Assembly (NCBI RefSeq): GCF_000308655.1 | Contig: NZ_BAGC01000111.1 | Location: 1 to 64,000 of the forward strand | DNA: 64,000 bases | Source: Nocardia niigatensis NBRC 100131 | GTDB taxonomy: Bacteria > Actinomycetota > Actinomycetes > Mycobacteriales > Mycobacteriaceae | Reading direction: 5' to 3' | In this document: piece by piece, positions 8,253 to 17,819 of the stretch | Numbering within the stretch: the first letter of the stretch is position 1 | Layout of the letters: the number at the start of each line of letters is the position of its first letter | The notes under the pieces: model-generated | Database searches by the model: none | What the model saw: the letters and a program-made list of their open reading frames with translations, nothing else | What the model was told of the DNA's origin: nothing | Program-made: the position numbers and the translations under genes

Positions 8253-8911
8253 CTGATGAGTTGAAGGTCGATCCGGCGGTGCTGACGCAGGCGGCGAACG
8301 GGATCAATTCGATCATCGGGGGACTGTCGGATCTGGGGATCAAGGAGACGGGCGCGATGGGGCGCGGGTTCGCTCTGCTGGCGTTGTCGCCGTTGCAGGC
8401 GGGTAAGGCGTCGGTGCAGTCGACGTTCGAGACATTCTGTAACCGGTGGTCGTGGGGTGTGCGGTCTTTGGTGCAGTCGGCCAACACCATGGCGCAGGCG
8501 GTCGGGTTGGCGGCGGGCCGCTATCAGATGATGGATGAGCAGGCCAAGGATGCGCTCAAGGAGGTGTATTCGCACCTGTTCTCCGATCCGTACCTGACCA
8601 AAGATCAGATCGATAAGCGGTCGTTGTCGGAAACGTTGTCCGACAACGGTTTCAATGCGCTGATGCATCCGGATTACAGCGCCCAGTCGTTCCAGGACAT
8701 GTCCGACAAGATGCGCCTGGACGCCCAGGTCATCAAGACGGTCGCACCGCAGGCGGCAGCCAATGTCGCGGCCCTCGAGAACCCCGGAACGATCGTGGCT
8801 CCCACACCCGGCACGACGGCGCCCGGCTGGAATACGGGCGCGCTGCAGCAGGCAGCGCAGATCCTGACTCCCGAGCAGGCGGGGCAGCAGGGCGGTAAGG
8901 AAGGCCGGTAG
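8249..8911 (+). CDS. Helical T7SS-type partner protein of the Rhs toxin
   Basis: A 220-aa protein, mostly alpha-helical, with an N-terminal helical hairpin like WXG100/ESX partners (VDPAVLTQAANGINSIIGGL, then a helix with FETFCNRWSWGVRSL containing a W.W pair). The central part (110-170) is helical and the C-terminus is low-complexity (VAPTPGTTAPGW). It starts with GTG overlapping the SseB-like gene and ends exactly where the Rhs gene begins. The likely role is co-secretion with, or chaperoning of, the Rhs protein through a type VII machine. No secretion ATPase is in the window, so the apparatus must be elsewhere. Confidence 0.6.
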   Translation: MTDELKVDPAVLTQAANGINSIIGGLSDLGIKETGAMGRGFALLALSPLQAGKASVQSTFETFCNRWSWGVRSLVQSANTMAQAVGLAAGRYQMMDEQAKDALKEVYSHLFSDPYLTKDQIDKRSLSETLSDNGFNALMHPDYSAQSFQDMSDKMRLDAQVIKTVAPQAAANVAALENPGTIVAPTPGTTAPGWNTGALQQAAQILTPEQAGQQGGKEGR

Positions 8912-11900
8912 GTGGGGATCGGGGACTGGTTCAACAGTGTCGGGGACTCGATCGAGCACGCTGTCGATGCGGCCGAGACGAAGGCCGGCTCGATCCTGGA
9001 CAAGGGCGCGCACACGGTCGCGGACTTCGCCCGCGATCACGGGGCGGGTGGGGTCGCCGATGTGCTCGACGATATCGGCGACCAGATCGCCGACGTCTTG
9101 GGCGGGGAGATCGTCGAGAAGGAACTCGGCCAGACCAAGGACAAGACCGAGCTGATCCACGGCGAACCCTCGGCCATTCACGATGTCGCCGGCAAGCTGC
9201 GATCGATGTCATCGTCGATCGAGTCGACCGGGGATGCGTTGCGCACCATCGATGTCGCGGATTGGATCGGCAAGGGCGCGAGCGCGTTTCACGCCGAGTT
9301 CGACAAGCAGCCCAAGCTGTGGTGGACCGCTGGGGATGCATTCACCAAAGCGGCCGCGCACCTGGACAACTGGTACTGGGCGCTGGAGACCGCGCAGGCC
9401 AAGGCACAGAACGCGATCGACAAATGGGAAGCTGCGGACAAGGAGGAGACGTCTAAGAAGACGGCGTGGAATGCGTTGTCGGACAAGGACAAGAAGCACA
9501 CGCCGCTGGTCGACACGTGGACGTCGATGCGCAATGAGGCCCGCACGATCCTGAAGAACGCCCGTTCTCAACGGGACAACATCGCGTCCCAGGTTGTCTC
9601 TGGATTGCAGACCGAAACTCAGGAAGCACCGACAGAGCCGCCGCTGTCACAGCGGTTGAGCGCGGACTTCGACGACCTGAAAGGCGTCTACGACCACGGC
9701 AAGCTCAGCTTCGAAACCGGTCTGCTGACCTCGTTCTCCTCGATCGTGCAGTTCGCGCGCTCGACCAACATCCTCGACCCGTACAACCTGTCGCATCCGG
9801 CCGACTACTTCTCTCACATGGCCGATCTGGGTACCGGGATGGTCACCGCGGCTGCTGATCCGGGCGCGGTGGTCGATGCGATGCTGTCGGACGCGCGCAA
9901 GAATCCGTTCGAGACCGGCGGCGCGATCACCGGCAATATCATCCTGACCGTCGCCACCGGCGGCGCGGGCACCGCACCCAAACTTGCCGCGGAGACAGTG
10001 GAAGAGGTCACCAACACCGTCAGGGTCACCAAAGTCGCCACCGACGTGCTCAAAGATGCCCCGGGCGCTGTGCCCAAGGGAGTACCGCGCATCGAGGCTC
10101 CCTCGATCCCCGGCCGCACCACACCGGGACTGGATCGTCCCGTGGAACCCTCGGGCGGATCGGGAAACCCAGCGACCACTCGACCGAATGCTGTGCAACC
10201 GGGCGCTTCTGCACCGCAGTCACCGGGTGCCGGTGTGCCGAAGCCAGACGCTTCTGGCCCCAGCCCTGCCGGAAAGCCAGAGGGCGGTCCGGCGGCGGCT
10301 CCGCACCCGGACGGTGCTGCCCCGCAACCGCATCCGGCCGAACCCCATCCCGGAGTCACAGAACCGGCGGGAGCCTCACCGCTCCACGATGATGCGCCAA
10401 CACATCCCGAAAATACGGTCCCGCAACCTAATCCGTCCTCAGAGCCCCGAACTGTCGATGTCAGTCACGAGCCATCCACCGCGGGTCCACACGCTGACCA
10501 GCCAGGGCAACCCGGTCTCGCGGCCGACCAGCCAGGGCAACCGGCCCTGGCGACTGAACGTGTGCCTGGTGACGGATCACCTCCGCCTCACCAACAACCC
10601 GAAGGCCTGCGTACCGAGCCCGAACCGGGCCGCCCCCACCCCGATGCTGATCCCGGCGGACCGCACCCGGACAAACCCGGTGACGCACAGCCGGAACGCC
10701 CGCATGAACTGGACCAGACAAGCCCACGTCCGGACTCGGACACACCCACGTCTCCTCGCAACGAGCCGAATTCCCATGCACCGCAAAGCGAAACACCCGA
10801 CACGCCCCACTCGCCTGCTGCCGATGACCGGCAGACCCCTGCCGAGCACGACCCAGCCCACAATAGTGACCCGAACGGAACGCATCCCGGCGGGAACGAT
10901 CGGCAGCCAGAGCATGTAGCGCCGTCGCATGAACACCAGCCCGAGCCCGTACCCGACGGGCAGCACCCCACCTTTGAAGACCGTGCCGGCGCCGACCAGC
11001 ATGCCCCGGACCACGCACGCAGCGGCAGTCCCGAAGACACCAGCGATCTGAAGGACAAGACCTGCACCGACGATCCCGTCGATATCGCCACGGGCGCGTT
11101 CCTGCTCCCGGAGACCGACATCGACCTGCCCGGCGTGCTCGGCTTGGTGCTGCGGCGCACCCACCGTTCCAGCTACCGCTACGGTCGCTGGTTCGGCCCT
11201 TCCTGGTCGTCGACACTCGACATGCGTGTCATCGTCGACCAACAGGGTGTCGTCTTCCTCGGTGAGGACGGTGTGATGCTCGCCTTTTCACACGCCGGGG
11301 CCGGGGAGCTGATGCAGCCGGTGTCCGGAGGTCGCGGTTGGACCCTGACGCGCACCGAGGCGGGCAGCTACCAGGTGCGGGATCCCAAGCAGGAGCTGGT
11401 CTTCCACTTTGCGGCCGAACCGGGACTCGACGGTCTCGACGCCCGGTTGGGTAACTTCGCCGTGTCAGCGGTCACCGATCGTCACCTCAACCGGATTCGC
11501 TTCCACTACAACGCGGACGGTATTCCGACGGCGGTGTCGCACTCCGGCGGTTATCGCGTGAACATCGATACCGCTGCGGGCAGGGTGACCACGTTGACCG
11601 TCGTCGGCAGCGACGGAGTTGGAACCGAGATTCACACGCGCGTGCGGGAATTCACCTACAACGCCGGGAACCTGGTCGCGGTGACCAACGCGGTAGGCGC
11701 GACCATGCACTACACCTACGACGATCAGGCACACATGCTGTCGTGGACCGATTCCAACGGCAACAGCATGCTCAACACCTACGACCAGGCCGGACGCGTG
11801 GTGCGCCAGCGCGGCACCGGTGGATTCCTCAACTGCGACCTGGACTACGGCGACTTCCCAGACGGCACCGGCCAGTTCACCAGTGTCATCGACTCCCTTG

Positions 11901-14632
11901 GCGCGATGACCACGCACGGTTTCGACCGCGATCTACGGCTGCGCGATGTGGTCGACTCGGCCGGCGGGCACACGCATTTCGATTACAACACCGAACGCGA
12001 GCCACTGAAGGTCGTCGGTCCTGACGGTGCGACCACCCACTATGTGTACACCGGTAATGGTGATCTGGCCCGGATCGTGCGTCCAGACGGATCGACGATC
12101 GACATCGAGTACGCCCAGCCGAACCGGCCCGCCGCGATCACCGACGCCGACGGTGCCGTGCGTCGGCACGATTGGGACGCGGAAGGAAACCTCGCCGCCG
12201 TGATCGGAGCGGACGGTGTGCGCACCGAATACCGCTACCACCTCGGCGGTGCGGCCGCAGAGATCCGTGAATCCACCGGTGCGCGCACGACCATTCAGGT
12301 CGACGCAGCTGGATTGCCGATCGCTGTCACTGACCCCGGCGGTGCCACCACCTACCTCGAACGCGACGGTTTCGGACGCACCGTCCAGGTTACTGATCCG
12401 CTCGGGGCGGTGACCCGCTACGAATGGTCCGCGAATGGAAAACTGTTGCGTCGCACCGATCCCGATGGCCACGCCGAGTCGTGGACCTGGGACGGTGAAG
12501 GCAACCTGCTCACCCACACCGACCGCGCCGACAACATCACTTCCTTTACCTACGGCGCGTTCGACCTACTCGCCTCCCGCGTCGCGCCCGATGGATCGAT
12601 AACCCGCTACCAGTGGGACACCGAGCGGCGGTTGATTGCCGTCACTAACCCGCTCGGGCATACCTGGAGCTACGAATACGATCGAGCGGGGAGACTCACC
12701 GCCGAAACCGACTACAACGATGCCACGACCCGCTACACCCACGACCGTGCCGGGCGCATTGCCAGCGTCACCACAGCGAACGGAGACACTCGCCGACACA
12801 GCCATGACGTACTCGGACGGGTGACAGAGATCGCCGCCAGCAGTGGCGAATGGCAACGCTACCTTCACGATCCCGCAGGCCGGGTCCTCACCGCAGTCTC
12901 TGGCATCGGTGAAAACACCATCCATACACTGGAATTCAGCTACACCGCGACCGGACAGCTGGCCTCACAACGGCTCGACGACCAGCCCCCAATGGAATTC
13001 GTCTACGATACCCACGGTCGTCGCGTCAGTCGCACCACACCGAGCGGTGCGACCACGGTCTGGCAGTGGGACTACACCGGGCGCGTCCGGGGCATTTCGT
13101 CCGACGGCCACCACTTGACCTTCGCTTACGACGTAGTCGGCCGACCGACTGGCTGGTGCGTCGGCGAAGTCGCCGTGAACCGCACCCTGTCCGATATCGG
13201 CCGTGTCACTGCGCAGCAGGTCGTTGGATTCCCCGGCTCCACCCTGAACCTCGACTCCGCCTCCGTGGCACGGCCCGACCCGCGAGACTTGCGCTACGAG
13301 AGCTTTGTCTACCGGCCCGACGGCTACCTCACCAGCCACACGATCCGCCGACCGGGAAGCTCACCGCAACAGCAGGAGTACACACTCGACGTGATCGGCC
13401 GGGTCACTGCACTCGCACAGAATGGCTCGCTGACCTCGGCATATTCCTACGACCCGCTCAGTAACATCATCAGCCACGAGCGGTCCGGCGGTTCAGGAAA
13501 AGCGGCTGTTGGCGGTACCCGATCCACGGATACACGGATTTCGGAATCCGTTGCCGAACAGACAAACTCGGCGAACGATCGCCGGAATTATCAGCGGAAC
13601 CTGTTGGTCAGGGACGGACGCACCCGCTACCACTACGACGCCGCGGGCCGACTCGTTCGCAAGGTCACCACCCGGATCTCGCGCAAACCGGACGTCTGGC
13701 AGTACCGCTACAACACCTTCGACCAACTCATTGACGTCCGCACGCCCGACGGACAATGGTGGAACTACACCTACGACGCCGCAGGCCGCCGAACCGCCAA
13801 GCAACGCCTGAACTCCGACGGCACCGTCAGCGAACGCACCGACTACTCCTGGGACGATATCTATCTCGTCGAACAGGCCACCAAGGAAGCGACCACCCGC
13901 TGGCAGTATCAGCCGAACTCGCACACGCCGATCACCCAGACCACCAACCAGGCAGCAGTCGACCAAGAATTCTACGCCATTGTCACCGACCTCGTCGGCA
14001 CACCGACTGACCTCGTCGATCCCGACACCGCCGAAACAGTCGCCACCGCAACAACCGACCTGTGGGGTGCAACATCGTGGCATGGCAGCATCGACACACC
14101 CCTCCGATTCCCGGGTCAAATCCACGACCCGGAGACCGGACTCCACTGCAATCTGTACCGAACATACGATCCGTATACCGGCAGATTCCTTACCAGTGAT
14201 CCACTCGGGCTGGCGCCGGCCCTAAATCCGAACACCTACCCGTATAACCCCACCGTCTGGAGCGATCCGCTCGGGCTTACGCCGGAATCATGCAAGAAGC
14301 CAGAGAAAACCGAACAATCGAGTCCAACGGTAATCGAAAATGAGTATTACGACCCGAAGCCGGTTAAGCCAGACCAAGCACTGAGTCGATGGGATCAGTT
14401 CCTTGGTCCGGGTGAGCACACCAGTATTCATCCTCGAACGGGACTCCCTGACCCGAACAGAATCGTCTCGGAAGACCGGCTGCGAAGTATTCGACTCGGT
14501 CCGCACGAGATGGGAAGTAAACCGACGAAGTTTCACTACCACGAAGAGGCCTGGCAGTTCGATGCCGACTCGAACACCTGGCATATCGATAACAGAGTTG
14601 TCCGCGTCCCCTTCCCGAAAGGTTTATGGTAA
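8912..14632 (+). CDS. Rhs polymorphic toxin with type VII-type N-terminus
   Basis: A 1906-aa polymorphic toxin. Residues 1-230 form a helical domain of the putative T7SS-signal type (WIGKGASAFHAEF carries the WxG-like turn). A Gly/Ala-rich hydrophobic segment follows (about 330-360), then a linker of some 320 residues rich in Pro, His, Glu and Asp (about 395-715). A DUF6531-type start (DPVDIATGAFLLPETDIDLPG) leads into many YD/Rhs repeats (about 760-1700), which form the Rhs cocoon. The Rhs core ends with YDPYTGRFLTSDPLGL (about 1750) and a second DPLGL. The last 115 or so residues are the variable toxin tip: RIVSEDRLRSIRLGPHEM and FHYHEEAW look like an enzymatic core, probably a nuclease, but I cannot name the family. 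GTG start directly after the previous stop. Confidence 0.9.
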   Translation: MGIGDWFNSVGDSIEHAVDAAETKAGSILDKGAHTVADFARDHGAGGVADVLDDIGDQIADVLGGEIVEKELGQTKDKTELIHGEPSAIHDVAGKLRSMSSSIESTGDALRTIDVADWIGKGASAFHAEFDKQPKLWWTAGDAFTKAAAHLDNWYWALETAQAKAQNAIDKWEAADKEETSKKTAWNALSDKDKKHTPLVDTWTSMRNEARTILKNARSQRDNIASQVVSGLQTETQEAPTEPPLSQRLSADFDDLKGVYDHGKLSFETGLLTSFSSIVQFARSTNILDPYNLSHPADYFSHMADLGTGMVTAAADPGAVVDAMLSDARKNPFETGGAITGNIILTVATGGAGTAPKLAAETVEEVTNTVRVTKVATDVLKDAPGAVPKGVPRIEAPSIPGRTTPGLDRPVEPSGGSGNPATTRPNAVQPGASAPQSPGAGVPKPDASGPSPAGKPEGGPAAAPHPDGAAPQPHPAEPHPGVTEPAGASPLHDDAPTHPENTVPQPNPSSEPRTVDVSHEPSTAGPHADQPGQPGLAADQPGQPALATERVPGDGSPPPHQQPEGLRTEPEPGRPHPDADPGGPHPDKPGDAQPERPHELDQTSPRPDSDTPTSPRNEPNSHAPQSETPDTPHSPAADDRQTPAEHDPAHNSDPNGTHPGGNDRQPEHVAPSHEHQPEPVPDGQHPTFEDRAGADQHAPDHARSGSPEDTSDLKDKTCTDDPVDIATGAFLLPETDIDLPGVLGLVLRRTHRSSYRYGRWFGPSWSSTLDMRVIVDQQGVVFLGEDGVMLAFSHAGAGELMQPVSGGRGWTLTRTEAGSYQVRDPKQELVFHFAAEPGLDGLDARLGNFAVSAVTDRHLNRIRFHYNADGIPTAVSHSGGYRVNIDTAAGRVTTLTVVGSDGVGTEIHTRVREFTYNAGNLVAVTNAVGATMHYTYDDQAHMLSWTDSNGNSMLNTYDQAGRVVRQRGTGGFLNCDLDYGDFPDGTGQFTSVIDSLGAMTTHGFDRDLRLRDVVDSAGGHTHFDYNTEREPLKVVGPDGATTHYVYTGNGDLARIVRPDGSTIDIEYAQPNRPAAITDADGAVRRHDWDAEGNLAAVIGADGVRTEYRYHLGGAAAEIRESTGARTTIQVDAAGLPIAVTDPGGATTYLERDGFGRTVQVTDPLGAVTRYEWSANGKLLRRTDPDGHAESWTWDGEGNLLTHTDRADNITSFTYGAFDLLASRVAPDGSITRYQWDTERRLIAVTNPLGHTWSYEYDRAGRLTAETDYNDATTRYTHDRAGRIASVTTANGDTRRHSHDVLGRVTEIAASSGEWQRYLHDPAGRVLTAVSGIGENTIHTLEFSYTATGQLASQRLDDQPPMEFVYDTHGRRVSRTTPSGATTVWQWDYTGRVRGISSDGHHLTFAYDVVGRPTGWCVGEVAVNRTLSDIGRVTAQQVVGFPGSTLNLDSASVARPDPRDLRYESFVYRPDGYLTSHTIRRPGSSPQQQEYTLDVIGRVTALAQNGSLTSAYSYDPLSNIISHERSGGSGKAAVGGTRSTDTRISESVAEQTNSANDRRNYQRNLLVRDGRTRYHYDAAGRLVRKVTTRISRKPDVWQYRYNTFDQLIDVRTPDGQWWNYTYDAAGRRTAKQRLNSDGTVSERTDYSWDDIYLVEQATKEATTRWQYQPNSHTPITQTTNQAAVDQEFYAIVTDLVGTPTDLVDPDTAETVATATTDLWGATSWHGSIDTPLRFPGQIHDPETGLHCNLYRTYDPYTGRFLTSDPLGLAPALNPNTYPYNPTVWSDPLGLTPESCKKPEKTEQSSPTVIENEYYDPKPVKPDQALSRWDQFLGPGEHTSIHPRTGLPDPNRIVSEDRLRSIRLGPHEMGSKPTKFHYHEEAWQFDADSNTWHIDNRVVRVPFPKGLW

Positions 14633-15009
14633 TGGAGATTCTGCCGATGAAAGACTCCGCTCCAGGCGAGCTGACGACTGTGCGCTCGGAAAGTGGCGAG
14701 TGGTTGGCTGTGTGGATGGGTGATCGGGATGCAAAGGCCGGATGTGCATATCAAGTCGAACTAGAAATTGATGAGGTTGAGGAGTGGATCGACGACGACG
14801 GTTTGGAATCCTTTAACGGAATTAAGAAGTTCAACGGTTCGACCATGGTGTGCGGAATGGTATCTGCATCCTATGACGACGGGGTGATCGCTCTCGATCT
14901 CAACCCTGGATCCGTCATGGTCGAATCAGATTCTGCGCCAAGGATCCAACTAGGAAAGCATGTTTGTATGATTCCGGCATCTATTGCGATCTATCCGACG
15001 GATACGTAG
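14632..15009 (+). CDS. Probable immunity protein of the Rhs toxin
   Basis: A 125-aa acidic protein with alternating strands (for example GCAYQVELEIDEVEEW). Its ATG overlaps the Rhs stop codon (TAATG), and a GAAAGG sequence in the end of the Rhs gene serves as ribosome binding site at good distance. A second ATG two codons earlier is possible. Immunity genes normally lie directly 3' of the toxin tip and are translationally coupled, so position is the main evidence; no family is recognised. A+T content is higher than in the Rhs shell, as expected for a swapped-in toxin/immunity cassette. Confidence 0.6.
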   Translation: MEILPMKDSAPGELTTVRSESGEWLAVWMGDRDAKAGCAYQVELEIDEVEEWIDDDGLESFNGIKKFNGSTMVCGMVSASYDDGVIALDLNPGSVMVESDSAPRIQLGKHVCMIPASIAIYPTDT

Positions 15010-15372
15010 GTGGCATCGCCCGAACTGAGGCAGTTCCTGCTGGTGGCCATTGCGAACGGGACCTTGGAAGAAGACGCTCTTACCGGTATCAATGAACAAG
15101 CTATCGTTCAGAGCGGCAAGATCGCCACGTCCAACTTGCTGAGCACCTACGCTCGTCGGATAAAACATACGGGCAACAGGCCCGATCTCCTCGCTCAGAC
15201 AGAGAAACTTGTCAACTCCCTTCGGGCCTATTCTGAAAATGAATTGTCAATGATAAGCGTCTATCTGGACGATGGCGGATATCGGGTGCTGCTCGCGGAT
15301 TCAGAGGAGGTTGGTGTCATCTACTGGATGAAGATGCTTGACCGTGTCAGCTCGCATCAACACGACAAGTAG
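15010..15372 (+). CDS. Second accessory or immunity gene after the Rhs toxin
   Basis: A 120-aa protein read from a GTG that follows the previous stop codon without a gap. The N-terminal half is helical (LRQFLLVAIANGTLEEDAL); the C-terminal half has strands (MISVYLDDGGYRVLLADS). No family is recognised. Coupling to the presumed immunity gene suggests it belongs to the same cassette, either as a second immunity protein or as a displaced older one. Confidence 0.5.
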   Translation: MASPELRQFLLVAIANGTLEEDALTGINEQAIVQSGKIATSNLLSTYARRIKHTGNRPDLLAQTEKLVNSLRAYSENELSMISVYLDDGGYRVLLADSEEVGVIYWMKMLDRVSSHQHDK

Positions 15373-15424
15373 TGCGGAGATAACCCGCCAGGAGGACTGT
15401 GGCAATTCTGTTCCCGTTCCGTAG

Positions 15425-15508
15425 GCCAGCACCCGCGTCTCCCATAAACCCGATGTCTGGCGCTACCGTTACGACATCTTCGACCAACTCATCGAGGACG
15501 TTCATGCC
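15425..15508 (+). pseudogene. Orphan Rhs-repeat fragment
   Basis: Twenty-eight codons read STRVSHKPDVWRYRYDIFDQ and LIEDVHA, closely matching TTRISRKPDVWQYRYNTFDQ inside the upstream Rhs gene (about 13670-13735). It is preceded by an in-frame stop and runs straight, in frame, into the first half of a broken barstar-like gene. This is the 3' scrap of an older Rhs tip displaced by the present one. Confidence 0.75.
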
Positions 15509-15992
15509 ATGGAATCCATAGCATCAGGTATTGTGTTCACGGCCGACCGGCCGTGGGTTCATTTCCGCGGAAGCGAGCATGTAGAGAACCTTGCTGGTAT
15601 AACCCCCCGACCTTTCTGGTCTGCGCGTGTTATCGCTGGACGGGTCTGAGATGGGTGACGTAGATGGCGTCTTTGAGCAGTATTATCGAGAGTTTGAGTT
15701 TCCGACCTACTTCGGCGGAAACTGGCCAGCATTTGAGGAATGCTTGACATCCCTCGAGAATCTGCCAGCGAGAGGCTACCTCACTGTAATACATAATGCA
15801 GAGCGTGTACTCTTCGAAGATCGACTTGACGCGAGTGCGTTTTTGAGAATACTCAATGATGCCGGTCGCTACTGGTCCAACGCCCTCGGCGTGCGTCGCG
15901 AACGCGATGGTCGCTCGGTGCCATTTAACACAGTCTTTCTGTCGCAACGGTACGAGGCGGATGAGTTGTTGCTTCTCTTGACTCCACGGTAA
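15509..15992 (+). pseudogene. Frameshifted barstar-like immunity gene
   Basis: The downstream part, readable from a GTG at 15627, encodes a barstar-like domain: FEFPTYFGGNWPAFEECLTSLENLP is the hallmark of barstar-family RNase inhibitors, followed by a C-terminal VPFNTVFL strand. The expected N-terminal part lies in another frame, from an ATG at 15509 through RPWVHFRGSEHVENLAG to PFWSARV. The two frames would join cleanly near 15626 by skipping one base (PFWSA then VLSLDGSEM). So the gene probably carries a +1 frameshift, unless the sequence has an error. Known barstars block barnase-like RNases; this one may have protected against the lost Rhs tip just upstream. Confidence 0.65.
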
Positions 15993-16079
15993 CGAACAAC
16001 GCGTCAGCGGAGGAGTTTGGTTAACGTATGCTTGGTGAATTCCAGAAATGGAGAAGCAAATGATGTCGAGGTTCGTGGC

Positions 16080-16439
16080 ATGAGGGAATACGACTCCAAT
16101 CAGGTGGAAGAGCTGCTTGCGGGTTCCCGATTCATTGAGGATCCGACAGAACGAACCTGCCCGGCCTGCGGGAACCGGGCTGTTCGCACGTATGTTTACC
16201 GGAACGTCGCGGCGCATCGGACAACGCGCATCACTTACACGTGGTGTGCAGTTTGCCGACGATTCAAAGGGTGGACCGGTCCAGATCTCGGTGAGCTGGC
16301 ATTCTCGGACCCACTCGGATCGCTTTCGCCGGCCGATCGGCGTGAAATGGAACAGGGCTTCGATCGATTCTTTGAAACGCTCGACAAACTTTGGAGTGCT
16401 GGAGAACTCCCGCAAAAATTTGCGCGACTGCGATCATGA
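16080..16439 (+). CDS. Zinc-ribbon hypothetical protein
   Basis: A 119-aa protein with two Cys pairs spaced as a zinc ribbon: CPACGN at about residue 28 and WCAVCRR at about residue 59. Between them lie strands rich in Arg and Thr, and the C-terminal half is helical. The ATG at 16080 has GAGG eight bases upstream; the frame is open 21 codons further without a good start. I do not recognise the family. Its place among toxin/immunity scraps suggests an immunity or accessory role, but this is only context. Confidence 0.5.
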   Translation: MREYDSNQVEELLAGSRFIEDPTERTCPACGNRAVRTYVYRNVAAHRTTRITYTWCAVCRRFKGWTGPDLGELAFSDPLGSLSPADRREMEQGFDRFFETLDKLWSAGELPQKFARLRS

Positions 16440-16726
16440 ATCGCTTGGTATTTATCGTACCTCACGACAACGATCCAGTGCGCCGTGGTCGACTTATCGA
16501 TCGCAATGATGGTGGCTTATATGACGGTCGGAGATTTCAGATCGACGCTGTTTCGCGATGCCAGGAAGACCTTGTATCTGGTGGGTGAGGTTGAAAGGCT
16601 CGGGGTATATGCCGGGTAGGACGATATGGGTCCACCGCAAGACCCCCCGAATATCATGTGACGTTACAAACCCGAATCGCCGGATTTTGTGGCGATTCTC
16701 GAAAACTGAATTGAGAGAAAGTAATC

Positions 16727-16990
16727 GTGGAGGACAAGGCTCGGATACTGGACACATTGGGAAACTATTCATTGATCAAATGGGAAGGTCGAAAATTTCC
16801 TGGGTTGACAATTCAGGGCGATAGCCTTCGTATCCTGCGAGAGGTTTTGGAGAAGGCGGAATCGGAGCTTGCTCGCGGAAGCGTGGCTGATGCTCTGTTC
16901 GCTGTCAGGGAGGCTTTGGAGACGGTTGCAGGGATGGATCTCTCATACCAAGAGATGATGGAGAAAAGGGGTCTGAGGATGCCTTATTGA
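16727..16990 (+). CDS. DUF6959-like small protein
   Basis: An 87-aa protein from a GTG start with GAGAGAAAG upstream. The layout (NYSLIKWEGRKFPGLTIQGD followed by SLRILREVLEKA and a C-terminal GLRMPY) resembles the DUF6959 family, small proteins found near polymorphic toxins. It is probably an immunity or accessory protein. The family name is from memory of its GR.FPG..(I/V)QGDSL core and should be checked. Confidence 0.5.
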   Translation: MEDKARILDTLGNYSLIKWEGRKFPGLTIQGDSLRILREVLEKAESELARGSVADALFAVREALETVAGMDLSYQEMMEKRGLRMPY

Positions 16991-17159
16991 TATTGACATG
17001 GAACGGATCGGTTGCGGTTCTTGTTGTTTCGAGGTGACGAACCGCGGTTGGACATGCGCAGGCTTTCCGGGGGCAGGAGGCGTTGCGGATGCAGTTGAGG
17101 GGAACGGTGGCCCCCGGCCGCGCAGGCCTAGCGGGCGCTCGGGGTGTCGGAGGGGTATT

Positions 17160-17355
17160 CGTGACTGGCGCAACAGGTTCGCCGCTGGTGGCGGGGAGGG
17201 CTTGGAGGCGCAACGACCGGGCCGCCGGTCTAGTGAGAACGCGAAGCTGCGGGCGTCGCATGCCGAGGCGCTGACGGAAGCGTTGATCGTGTTAGCCCCG
17301 GAGCAGCTCGAGGTCGGTGGGCTGTTGTGGACGTTGCGCAGGACTGCCGAGCTTG
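17160..17355 (+). pseudogene. IS630-type transposase N-terminal remnant
   Basis: About 65 codons read IRDWRNRFAAGGGEGLEAQR followed by PGRRSSENAKL and, later, LLWTLRRTAEL. This is the layout of the helix-turn-helix/winged-helix N-terminus of IS630-family transposases (WR..F..GG..AL...G.G.R..L ... WTL..V..L). No catalytic DDE region is present. It is an old mobile-element scrap beside the first DUF2075 gene. Confidence 0.45.
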
Positions 17356-17483
17356 CCGGCGGTTGTTCGAGGCGTTGTTCGCCGAGCAGGACATGGGGAA
17401 AGGGCTGCGCCGCATGAGTTCCAGCGCCTGGACTGCCGCGCGCTCGAAGCGAACCCCGAGGCGATGGACGAGCGGGTGGCCCC

Positions 17484-17819
17484 GAGGAGCTTCTGCGCGA
17501 AACCGCGTCTGTCCTCAGCTGGACCCGGGTCGGCCCCGATATCAGGGCAACCCTCACCGCTGATCTTGCCGAACTGATCCGCACCGGGCAGGTGGCCGAA
17601 ACCGAGAGCCGCCCAACGGTGATAGCAGCGGCCATTGGGGGTGCACTGAGGGCAACTGGCGCGCGGGTGCTGACCATTTGTGCCGGATTTGCAGACGGGC
17701 TCCTGCGCACCTTGCTCGACGAGGTCGACAGTGATCAGCTGCGTCGGTTGGCGCGTGGAAGGAAGAACCATTCGGAGAGCGCGGGTTCGGCTGAGTCGAC
17801 ATCTGTTCGGCTATGGTGA
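17484..17819 (+). pseudogene. C-terminal gene remnant of unknown family
   Basis: A frame of 111 codons with good codon bias (EELLRETASVLSWTRVGPDI, then AELIRTGQVAETE, then LARGRKNHSE) but no start. The 50 or so bp just upstream look coding in a different frame (LDCRALEANPEAMDERVAP), so a frameshift near 17483 is likely. I do not recognise the protein. It ends where the conserved leader of the DUF2075 gene begins. Confidence 0.4.
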
